Below the pieces are notes generated by a model. It made no database searches. It was not told the DNA's origin and saw nothing but the letters and a program-made list of their open reading frames with translations. Positions 1 to 5,382 of a DNA stretch of 8,181 bases are shown here, one piece after another. Each line of letters begins with the position of its first letter. The first letter of the stretch is position 1. The stretch is from Petrotoga sp. UBA5851 (GTDB lineage: Bacteria; Thermotogota; Thermotogae; Petrotogales; Petrotogaceae), in assembly GCA_002431635.1 (NCBI GenBank), contig DJGH01000022.1, forward strand, positions 1 through 8,181, read 5' to 3'. The translations under genes and the position numbers were made by a program.

Positions 1-612
1 TTTGAAGATGTTACAGAAGTAATTGATTTCATAAGAGAAATAAAAAGTGGTTTTAGTTGTGTAAATTATGCAAGGAATCTTACAAAGTCAATTCTTGAGA
101 ATAATAATGATCAAAACATTACTTTGACTGACGGAGATAAGACTGTTACCCTAGAAGATACTAGTAATAAAATTCTTAAATACATAACACAAATTTTTGA
201 AGGAAATTTTTATACAGGATATCAATTTTGGAAGCAATGGAAAGACTTTAAAAAATTTATTTATAAAAAGACAGCATCTTTTGAAATGGATGTGGGTTTT
301 AATGAAAAAGTATTAAGAAAATTACCAGATAATGCTATTATAATTACTTCTGGTCATTGCGATATATGGAAGGATATTTCAAAGCATCTTAATATGACAT
401 ACTACTGCGGAAATCAGATGGCCGCTGAGACAAAATACTTTATTGCTAAATTTTTACAAGAAGCTGGAAAGATAGTTATTGCATATGGAGATAGTCTTAA
501 TGACTATTACATGTTGAGACAGGCTAATAAAGGTTATTTGGTAACGAAACAAGATGGTTCAATTAGCCGATCGCTTAGGAATAAAGACTTTGGAGGGATA
601 GAAATTGTTTGA
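1..612 (+). CDS. HAD-superfamily phosphatase, 5'-truncated by the window edge
   Basis: The frame is open from base 1 to TGA at 610-612, giving 203 residues with no start in view. Three haloacid-dehalogenase signatures are visible. Motif I is DGDKT at fragment residues 44-48, with the nucleophile Asp44 and the acid/base Asp46. Motif II is the Thr/Ser after the hydrophobic strand AIIIT, about residue 116. Motif IV is GDSLND at 163-168, with two acidic Mg ligands; Lys145 is a possible motif III lysine. The stretch between motifs I and II (about residues 52-105) would be a small helical C1-type cap, as in SerB-like small-molecule phosphatases. At least 40 residues precede motif I, more than most free-standing HADs have, so an N-terminal extension or fused domain is likely. 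Predicted role: Mg-dependent hydrolysis of a phosphomonoester in the cytoplasm. Substrate unknown. It overlaps the next gene by 8 bases, which suggests one operon and possibly one pathway. Codons are strongly AT-biased. Confidence 0.85.
   Translation, partial: FEDVTEVIDFIREIKSGFSCVNYARNLTKSILENNNDQNITLTDGDKTVTLEDTSNKILKYITQIFEGNFYTGYQFWKQWKDFKKFIYKKTASFEMDVGFNEKVLRKLPDNAIIITSGHCDIWKDISKHLNMTYYCGNQMAAETKYFIAKFLQEAGKIVIAYGDSLNDYYMLRQANKGYLVTKQDGSISRSLRNKDFGGIEIV
592..607 (+). promoter_or_regulatory. Ribosome binding site that fixes a TTG start
   Basis: GGAGGG at 592-597 lies 7 bases before TTG at 605-607, inside the end of the HAD gene. The strong match and ideal spacing favour TTG as the true start of the phosphoribosyltransferase. 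No ATG lies in a suitable position nearby. Confidence 0.75.
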
Positions 613-1105
613 AATCACAAAAACAGATGAAGTTAATAGACTTATTAGAATTACAAAATCAGATTCTGGTATTTCTGGACCAGACCTTGCTAAGGCACAT
701 ATGGAGTTAGGGAAGTTATTAGGTAAGGAAATAAACTTTGAACCTATAGATACAACAATCGTATCGATATTAAGAGGTGGAATATTTTTTGCAACAGGAA
801 TTTATCTTCAGACAAAGTATAAATTTGAGTTATATGATCCCAAAAATGAAGAATTCAAACGTCCTAATACAAAGAATATAATTTTAGTTGATTCTGTAAT
901 CAACACAGGGAAAACTATAAAGAGCATATTAACTCCTGATATGATTGTAGCTTGTTGTGTAATTAATGAGAAAGCTGTTCGACTATTTGAAAATCAACTT
1001 TATACAATTAGAGTATCTAAGAATTCATTTTTAGGAACTAGTTCAAAAAAGCAAATTGGAGAAGTAGGACCAGACACAACGATGCGATTATTTAATCAGA
1101 TATAA
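605..1105 (+). CDS. Phosphoribosyltransferase, uracil-PRTase-like
   Basis: A 166-residue type I phosphoribosyltransferase, starting at TTG with a strong Shine-Dalgarno. The PRPP-binding strand-loop is at residues 92-105 (IILVDSVINTGKTI), with Asp96 and the TGxT phosphate loop at 101-104. As in uracil PRTases, the second acidic residue of the classic motif is absent. The pyrophosphate loop ILRGG is at 55-59. The C-terminus, GEVGPDTTMRLF at 152-163, sits where uracil PRTases carry GDAGDRLFG, so the base-recognition segment is related but altered. Canonical Upp proteins are about 208 residues, so this copy is shorter. Predicted reaction: base plus PRPP to nucleoside 5'-monophosphate plus pyrophosphate; the base is not known. 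The 8-base overlap with the upstream HAD phosphatase suggests cotranscription and a linked step, nucleotide formation then dephosphorylation. It is probably not the housekeeping upp gene, given its divergence and context. Confidence 0.8.
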   Translation: MFEITKTDEVNRLIRITKSDSGISGPDLAKAHMELGKLLGKEINFEPIDTTIVSILRGGIFFATGIYLQTKYKFELYDPKNEEFKRPNTKNIILVDSVINTGKTIKSILTPDMIVACCVINEKAVRLFENQLYTIRVSKNSFLGTSSKKQIGEVGPDTTMRLFNQI

Positions 1106-1110
1106 AATTC

Positions 1111-1136
1111 AAAAATTATGTTTTAAAAATTTTTTT
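1111..1136 (+). terminator. Weak AT-only terminator-like hairpin after the PRTase
   Basis: AAAAATT at 1111-1117 can pair with AATTTTT at 1128-1134, and a T-run follows to 1136. It lies directly after the PRTase stop codon. The stem has no G or C, so termination would be weak. The placement is the main support. Confidence 0.3.
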
Positions 1137-1205
1137 GGCTACGTATATGAAATTTAGTGTTACTGGTAGAAGAAAAATTAATAATAACTGTTTAATTTTA
1201 TAAAT

Positions 1206-1234
1206 CTTACAATTTAATATGATAGCAATAATAT
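1206..1234 (+). promoter_or_regulatory. Possible promoter for the MerR-ABC operon
   Basis: CTTACA at 1206-1211 (4 of 6 to the -35 consensus) and TAATAT at 1229-1234 (4 of 6 to the -10 consensus) are separated by 17 bases. The region is AT-rich, so chance matches are expected. A small dyad, GTTA-AAC-TAAC, at about 1259-1269 downstream could be a regulator site. The clear 19-bp-spacer promoter typical of MerR targets was not found. Confidence 0.25.
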
Positions 1235-1316
1235 GTTTTTGTTTTAATGCTTTGTTCGGTTAAACTAACGCTATATGGGTTTTGCTGTAGAATAATATCA
1301 ATGAAAGAGGTTATCT

Positions 1317-1340
1317 TTGATCTATGCTGAAAGCAGGTGA
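1317..1340 (+). other. Possible 7-codon leader ORF coupled to merR start
   Basis: A TTG at 1317 is preceded by AAGAGG at 1305-1310, 6 bases away. It reads MIYAESR and stops at TGA 1338-1340, which overlaps the GTG start of the MerR gene (GTGA). The MerR GTG has only a poor Shine-Dalgarno of its own, so translation might be coupled through this mini-ORF. This is inferred from spacing only. Confidence 0.25.
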
Positions 1341-2104
1341 ACACAATCCAGAAGACTTATAGCACAGGTGCTGTTTCTAAGATAGTTGGCATACATCCCA
1401 ACACGGTTCGTTTGTATGAGGATCTGGGTCTGATTACTAAGCCAATAAGAAAAGAAAACGGCTACCGTATTTTTACCGATCTTCATATAAGTCAATTTCA
1501 GCTCGCCAGAAGAGCTTTTCAGATTGAAGTTATGCAAAATGGTCTTCGGAAGAAAGCTGTGGATATTGTAAAAACAACCGCACTTTGTGATTTTGATAAG
1601 GCATTGAAATTAACGAGGGAATATATTCTAAAAACTGAAAAAGAGATTGAAAATGCGGACGAAGCAATAAGCATCGTGCAGGGGATAATGGCTAAGGTAT
1701 CGGTTCAGAATATCCGAATTCTTAATCGCAATGAAGTTTCACGGTATCTTGGTATTACTATCGATGCTCTGCATAATTGGGAAATGAACGGACTGCTTAA
1801 AATTAAACGAAAAAAAAACGGTTATCGTTTTTATATGGATGAAGATATCAGAAAATTGAAGATCATCCGTACGTTAAGGTGTGCTAACTACTCTTTGTCT
1901 TCGATTTTGAGAATGATGAATGCTTTAGAAAAAGATTCTTCTGCCGATATTGAGAAGCTTCTCAATACTCCGAGTAAAGATGACGAAATTATCTCTGCTT
2001 GTGATAAACTGGTAGTTTCATTGAGAAGTGCGCAAAATAATGCTTTGACAATTGAAGACATACTTTTAAAAATGAAAAAAGAGTATTCGAACCCTCCACT
2101 ATAA
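1337..2104 (+). CDS. MerR-family regulator with two MerR DNA-binding domains
   Basis: This 255-residue protein carries two separate MerR-type winged-helix domains. The first spans about residues 8-62, with the helix-turn-helix YSTGAVSKIVGIHPNTVRLY, a wing around NGYRIF (41-46), then a helix. The second spans about 127-195, with LNRNEVSRYLGITIDALHNW followed by another wing, NGYRFY (161-166). A charged helical segment at about 88-120, likely a coiled coil, separates them. Classical MerR proteins have one such domain and a C-terminal ligand or metal region. No cysteine-rich metal site or drug-binding domain is evident here. The protein probably binds DNA upstream of its own operon and controls the ABC exporter genes that follow. 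The GTG start at 1337 is used because an in-frame TGA lies at 1328-1330; the ribosome site is weak. A hairpin with a T-tract separates it from the transporter genes, so their expression may depend partly on readthrough. Confidence 0.85.
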   Translation: MNTIQKTYSTGAVSKIVGIHPNTVRLYEDLGLITKPIRKENGYRIFTDLHISQFQLARRAFQIEVMQNGLRKKAVDIVKTTALCDFDKALKLTREYILKTEKEIENADEAISIVQGIMAKVSVQNIRILNRNEVSRYLGITIDALHNWEMNGLLKIKRKKNGYRFYMDEDIRKLKIIRTLRCANYSLSSILRMMNALEKDSSADIEKLLNTPSKDDEIISACDKLVVSLRSAQNNALTIEDILLKMKKEYSNPPL

Positions 2105-2136
2105 CACCAGAGTTAAGTTTGGTGTTATTATTTTTT
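2101..2136 (+). terminator. Intrinsic terminator or attenuator between merR and ABC genes
   Basis: ATAACACCA at 2101-2109 is perfectly complementary to TGGTGTTAT at 2120-2128 with a 10-base loop, and a T-run follows at 2131-2136. The stem includes the merR stop codon. The next gene's ribosome site begins only 11 bases after the T-run. No clear promoter fits in between, so it probably lowers rather than abolishes transporter transcription. Confidence 0.7.
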
Positions 2137-2160
2137 ATATTGCAAAAGGAGGATAAGAGT

Positions 2161-2895
2161 ATGGAAGAAATTATCAGAGTCGATAACCTGTCAAAATTTT
2201 ACAGAGGTTTCAAAGCTGTGAATGACTTGAGCTTTTCTGTTAAAAAAGGAATGGTTTTTGGTTTGCTAGGAGCTAATGGAGCCGGTAAAAGTACTACAAT
2301 TGAATGCATACTTGGCACAAAAGCGATGGATAATGGAAGTGTTAAAATTTTAGGTCAATCTCCGCAAAACAACCGAAGTCAGCTATTTGAAAGAATAGGA
2401 GTGCAGTTTCAGGAATCAAATTATCAGGAAAACATTCGGGTAGGTGAGCTGTGTGAGTTGACAGCAGCGCTTTACAAAAATCCGGCTGAGCATAAAAATC
2501 TGCTTTCAAAGTTTGGTATTAAAGATAAGAATAAAGTCTTGGTAAAAGAACTCTCAGGCGGACAAAAGCAGCGGTTATTTATTATTCTTGCACTTATTCC
2601 CAATCCTGAAGTTGTTTTTTTAGATGAACTGACAACAGGACTTGATGCAAGAGCAAGGCGGGATGTCTGGCAAATACTTCTTGAGCTGAAAAAACAGGGA
2701 CTCACCATTTTGCTGACATCACATTTTATGGATGAAGTTGAGGTTCTTTGTGACAAAATCTGTATTCTAAAAAGAGGCTGCAAAGTATTTTACGGAACAG
2801 TAAAAGAGGCAACCGAAAGCAGTCCATATAATAAATTTGAGGATGCATATCTTTGGTATACAGACGACAGGGAGGACTCTAATGAAAACGTTTAA
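2161..2895 (+). CDS. ABC transporter ATP-binding protein (ABC-2 exporter type)
   Basis: A 244-residue nucleotide-binding subunit. Walker A is GANGAGKST at 37-45, the Q-loop glutamine is about residue 84, the signature LSGGQKQRL is at 131-139, Walker B VVFLDE is at 151-156 with catalytic Glu156, the D-loop is at 160-162 and the switch His188 is in TSHFMDE. The residue after the catalytic Glu is Leu instead of the usual Pro (DEL for DEP). The protein would energise the membrane subunit encoded next, exporting a drug, peptide or lipid-like substrate. ATG at 2161 is chosen because AGGAGG at 2147-2152 lies 8 bases upstream. The reading frame stays open further 5' to 2119, but that part overlaps the terminator and adds no family sequence. 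It overlaps the permease gene by 14 bases, indicating tight cotranslation. The MerR gene upstream is the likely regulator. Confidence 0.93.
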   Translation: MEEIIRVDNLSKFYRGFKAVNDLSFSVKKGMVFGLLGANGAGKSTTIECILGTKAMDNGSVKILGQSPQNNRSQLFERIGVQFQESNYQENIRVGELCELTAALYKNPAEHKNLLSKFGIKDKNKVLVKELSGGQKQRLFIILALIPNPEVVFLDELTTGLDARARRDVWQILLELKKQGLTILLTSHFMDEVEVLCDKICILKRGCKVFYGTVKEATESSPYNKFEDAYLWYTDDREDSNENV

Positions 2896-3625
2896 GACAA
2901 TGCTTAAAACCGAACTGAAAGTTTCTTTAAGAGGAGTAGATATGATCATTTTTGCTGTCTGTATGCCGCTTGTTGTTTTGGTTGTGCTTGGCATTGTTTA
3001 TGGTAACAAACCTGCTTTTGATGGCGCAAGCTACACATTTTTGGAGCAGTCTTTTGGTGCCTTAGCTTCTATTTCTATATGTGCAGGCGGTATTATGGGA
3101 CTTGCCCTGGTAGTGGCTGATTACCGTGAAAAAAAGATTTTGAAACGCTTTAAAGTTACACCTATTAGACCTGTACTTATCTTATTTGTTCAGGTGTTAA
3201 TATATGCACTGTATGCTCTTGTTTCTTTGCTTTCTCTGTTCATCGTAGCAGTGCTGGTATTTGGTTTTAGAATACACGGCAGTTTATTGCAGTTTTTTCT
3301 TGGATGGTTGCTTGTTTTGATTTCCATGTTCTCCATCGGTATCATGGTAGGTGGAATTGCTAAAAATGTCAAAATTGCAGGTATAATTGGAAGTTTATTG
3401 TATTTTCCTATGCTGGTTTTTTCAGGAGCGACTCTACCCTATGAGGTAATGCCCACAGCAATGCAGAAGATTTCCGATATTCTTGTACTTACTCAAGGAA
3501 TAAAGATATTAAAAGCCGCCATCTTGGGTCAGCCTGTTGGTAATATTCTTATTCCGATTGTTGTGATGGCTGCTGTTGGAGTCATATGTACGACCGTAGC
3601 ACTGAAATATTTTAAATGGGAATGA
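2882..3625 (+). CDS. ABC-2 type membrane permease
   Basis: A 247-residue integral membrane protein with about six hydrophobic segments, near residues 20-41, 60-80, 100-129, 134-158, 165-183 and 221-241. The cytoplasmic stretch REKKILKRFKVTPIRP (82-97) matches the ABC-2 permease pattern of a charged loop (like RE.GTLKRL..TPL) after the second membrane segment. The loop around FSGATLPYEVMP (180-191) is also typical of the family. It should dimerise and pair with the ATPase encoded just upstream to form an exporter. ATG at 2882 is chosen because GGGAGG at 2870-2875 is 6 bases upstream; an earlier in-frame start at 2837 lies inside the ATPase gene and lacks support. The substrate cannot be told from sequence. 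With no immunity or biosynthesis gene adjacent, drug or toxic-compound efflux is the most general guess. Confidence 0.9.
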   Translation: MKTFKTMLKTELKVSLRGVDMIIFAVCMPLVVLVVLGIVYGNKPAFDGASYTFLEQSFGALASISICAGGIMGLALVVADYREKKILKRFKVTPIRPVLILFVQVLIYALYALVSLLSLFIVAVLVFGFRIHGSLLQFFLGWLLVLISMFSIGIMVGGIAKNVKIAGIIGSLLYFPMLVFSGATLPYEVMPTAMQKISDILVLTQGIKILKAAILGQPVGNILIPIVVMAAVGVICTTVALKYFKWE

Positions 3626-3694
3626 AAAGCATAAATACTGTATTGTTTTGGTCATTTTCAACCGATAAGGCTTAAGTATATACACATCTAAGAG

Positions 3695-3720
3695 TCTGAG
3701 AAGTTATATAACTTCTCAGA
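3695..3720. terminator. Perfect 26-bp palindrome between convergent operons
   Basis: TCTGAGAAGTTAT at 3695-3707 is followed immediately by its exact reverse complement at 3708-3720. As RNA it can fold on either strand to a stem of about 11 bp with a 4-base loop. It sits 69 bases after the permease stop and 8 bases past the stop of the - strand DUF6544 gene, the usual place for a shared bidirectional terminator. Neither side has a good T-run, so it could instead protect 3' ends or bind a protein. Confidence 0.55.
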
Positions 3721-3728
3721 TGCTGTGT

Positions 3729-4598
3729 TTAAAATCCATAACTTATCTGATATATATTTCCGTTAAAGTATATAAAATCTTCTGTAGGATAATTCCAGAC
3801 CGCTTGGAACTTTGTCGGACACCTAATGCCATTTTCATAAAGTTTATATTCAGTGCAGATTGCCGTCCATGGTATATACTCCATCGTCCCATCCGGTTTT
3901 ATGGCTGCTCGGTCATTTGTTGTAAAGGAAATCATCTCATACTTTTCATTAAAAGTAAAAATACCGCTTGCAGTCTGATCACCGCGAGTAATAGTGGCCT
4001 TGATCTCATAATCACTAAGCTTTTCAAAGATAATATTATTCTGTAACAGGACTGATGGAATGAAAAAGCTTTCGGCAAGAAAAGTAACAAGACAGGCTTT
4101 ATCCATATCTTTTCCTTTTTGGTTAAATACAGTAAGTGCTTTTGCAACTACTCCTTTCATACCGCCTATTCCATTTTTATAATAGTCGTATCCATCAAAG
4201 GGAATACCCAAAATACTGCTTTCAATTAAAGCCATTCTAGACAGTCCTGAGGCAAAATTGTATTGAGTATAGTTGATTAATAATTTTGGTCCATTCTTAT
4301 TTTGCATAAAATCAACATTATGGTACTCCATTTTCAGATAGCTCATCTTTGGCTTGCCAATGTAATTACAGTTTTTAATGTATTTTTGTATGATATCCGG
4401 TAAATGCGAAAAGTCTTTTTCTGTAAAAACATAATCGCTTGCCGGTAATTTGTTTGCTGTCATAAGTGAACTAACTTCTTTTTGGAATTCTGTTTTGATT
4501 GGAGAGTATGGTATATTGAACCATATCAGGACAACTCCGAAAACTGTAAGTAATACTCCGATAATTAATAGCATTTTTCTTCTCCTCGTTCTCTTCAT
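3729..4598 (-). CDS. Membrane-anchored DUF6544-family protein
   Basis: A 289-residue protein with a basic N-terminus (MKRTRRRK), one membrane segment at about 9-27, and a large domain predicted outside the membrane. The domain has family-like landmarks recognised from memory: LPDIIQKYI (66-74), the LAESFFIPSVLL segment (174-185) matching the LAE..w.P.aLL pattern, a conserved Trp around 244, and a terminal WNYPTEDFIYF block (268-278). These point to DUF6544, whose function is not established. The start at 4598 overlaps the MarR stop as ATGA, implying translational coupling. A second ATG at 4574 (Met9) has the better Shine-Dalgarno, GAGGAG at 4582-4587 read on the minus strand, 7 bases away. 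Starting there removes the basic residues but keeps the membrane helix. As the only other gene in the MarR operon, it is presumably what MarR controls. Confidence 0.75.
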   Translation of the reverse strand: MKRTRRRKMLLIIGVLLTVFGVVLIWFNIPYSPIKTEFQKEVSSLMTANKLPASDYVFTEKDFSHLPDIIQKYIKNCNYIGKPKMSYLKMEYHNVDFMQNKNGPKLLINYTQYNFASGLSRMALIESSILGIPFDGYDYYKNGIGGMKGVVAKALTVFNQKGKDMDKACLVTFLAESFFIPSVLLQNNIIFEKLSDYEIKATITRGDQTASGIFTFNEKYEMISFTTNDRAAIKPDGTMEYIPWTAICTEYKLYENGIRCPTKFQAVWNYPTEDFIYFNGNIYQISYGF

Positions 4599-5080
4599 AT
4601 TTTATCCAGATCCTTCGCATAAGTTTCCAGCCGTTCTACTCCTATGTGAAGTTTGTAGTATAGACTGAATAACTGCCTAATTTCTTCTTCGTTGAAATCT
4701 GCAAACAGCAAATTTAAAGCTTTCATGTGTTTTTCACCCATTTTTTTAATATAGGACTGTGCTTCATTTGTTACTTCAACACAGACGGAGTTGTTGCCGC
4801 TTGGTACCAAACGTACAAACCCCTTTTTTTCAAGAGCTAGTGTCAGTTTTTTTATGTTCTGCCTTGAACAACCCATAAAGGTTCCTATGTTTGTCAATGT
4901 GCGGGGTTCCGGACAAATTTCAGTCATAGCAAGCAAGAGCCATTGCTTCATAGATATTTCTGTCTGGATTTTTTCACATGCGGTCTGCATACGGTTTTGC
5001 AGAATAAAAATACTAGAGAATATTGCTTGTTTCCTATGGGCTGTATCACATTCATAGTGTTCAAGAAGCTTTTTCCACAT
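4595..5080 (-). CDS. MarR-family transcriptional regulator
   Basis: A 161-residue winged-helix regulator of MarR architecture. Helices for dimerisation lie at both ends (about 12-40 and 110-158). The helix-turn-helix is about 61-86, with recognition helix SRQNIKKLTLALEKKGFV, and the wing is about 89-104. The wing reads VPSGNNSVCVEVT and lacks the Asp/Arg pair common in MarR proteins, so DNA contacts by the wing may differ. Cys11, Cys35, Cys56, Cys71 and Cys100 are present, but no known redox-sensing pattern is evident. ATG at 5080 follows GGAGG (minus strand, plus bases 5089-5093) by 8 bases. The promoter and a 17-bp inverted repeat directly upstream indicate autorepression. The gene is first in a two-gene operon with the DUF6544 protein, overlapping it by 4 bases. 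Confidence 0.88.
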   Translation of the reverse strand: MWKKLLEHYECDTAHRKQAIFSSIFILQNRMQTACEKIQTEISMKQWLLLAMTEICPEPRTLTNIGTFMGCSRQNIKKLTLALEKKGFVRLVPSGNNSVCVEVTNEAQSYIKKMGEKHMKALNLLFADFNEEEIRQLFSLYYKLHIGVERLETYAKDLDKI

Positions 5081-5098
5081 TTAAGTAACCTCCATAAT

Positions 5099-5145
5099 AA
5101 GCAGTAACAAGTTACGATAAAAAGTATAGCAACTTATTACTGCTT
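5099..5145. promoter_or_regulatory. Inverted-repeat operator, probably for MarR
   Basis: The arms are 5099-5115 (AAGCAGTAACAAGTTAC) and 5129-5145 (GCAACTTATTACTGCTT). The second read in reverse complement matches the first at 15 of 17 bases. The second arm fills the -35/-10 spacer exactly, and the first lies at or just past the expected transcription start. The first arm also holds a palindrome of its own, GTAAC-AA-GTTAC at 5104-5115, so two dimers could bind. Occupancy would block polymerase, giving autorepression of the MarR-DUF6544 operon. Confidence 0.7.
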
Positions 5146-5151
5146 TGTCAA
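5123..5151 (-). promoter_or_regulatory. Near-consensus sigma-70 promoter of the MarR operon
   Basis: On the minus strand, TTGACA (plus 5146-5151, 6 of 6) and TATACT (plus 5123-5128, 5 of 6) are separated by exactly 17 bases. Transcription should begin near 5116, leaving a leader of about 35 bases. It is among the best promoter matches in the window, so strong expression is expected unless repressed. Confidence 0.85.
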
Positions 5152-5244
5152 TAGAGCAAAAGTTTATACATGTATATATACCGTATCAGGTTGGTAAAAT
5201 CTGACGGGTGTCAAGAATTAAAACTATAAGTTGCAGAGCAAGCT

Positions 5245-5272
5245 TTTACTTAGCAAAATTATATGATATAAT
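5245..5272 (+). promoter_or_regulatory. Promoter candidate upstream of the metallophosphoesterase
   Basis: TTTACT at 5245-5250 (4 of 6 to the -35 consensus) and a perfect TATAAT at 5267-5272 are separated by 16 bases. Transcription would start near 5279, about 300 bases before the phosphoesterase gene and upstream of the hairpin at 5355-5382. It could therefore make either a short terminated RNA or a long-leader mRNA. Confidence 0.5.
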
Positions 5273-5354
5273 TTTAATAGGATGATAAAAACTAAAAGTA
5301 TAGAATAAAAGTGAGTTTCAGTCTGATTGAACAGGAAAAGATGAGCAATATGCA

Positions 5355-5382
5355 AAAAAAGCCTATAAATAAGGGCTTTTTT
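5355..5382. terminator. Terminator-like hairpin in the leader
   Basis: AAAAAAGCC at 5355-5363 is perfectly complementary to GGCTTTTTT at 5374-5382 with a 10-base loop. The stem ends in U-runs on either strand, so it could stop transcription in both directions. It lies about 100 bases past the promoter candidate at 5245-5272 and about 195 bases before the next gene. Confidence 0.6.

Noticed and set aside
1106..1336. Attachment site or insertion sequence end at the composition change
   Set aside because: No tRNA gene, transposase, direct repeat pair or terminal inverted repeat was found to support a defined element boundary.
2119..2160. 5' extension of the ABC ATPase frame
   Set aside because: It overlaps the terminator and its T-run; ATG 2161 has a well-placed AGGAGG and matches the usual N-terminus of the family.
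3720..4046. 108-residue open frame on the plus strand
   Set aside because: It is antisense to the DUF6544 gene, begins in the palindrome, and shows no recognisable domain.
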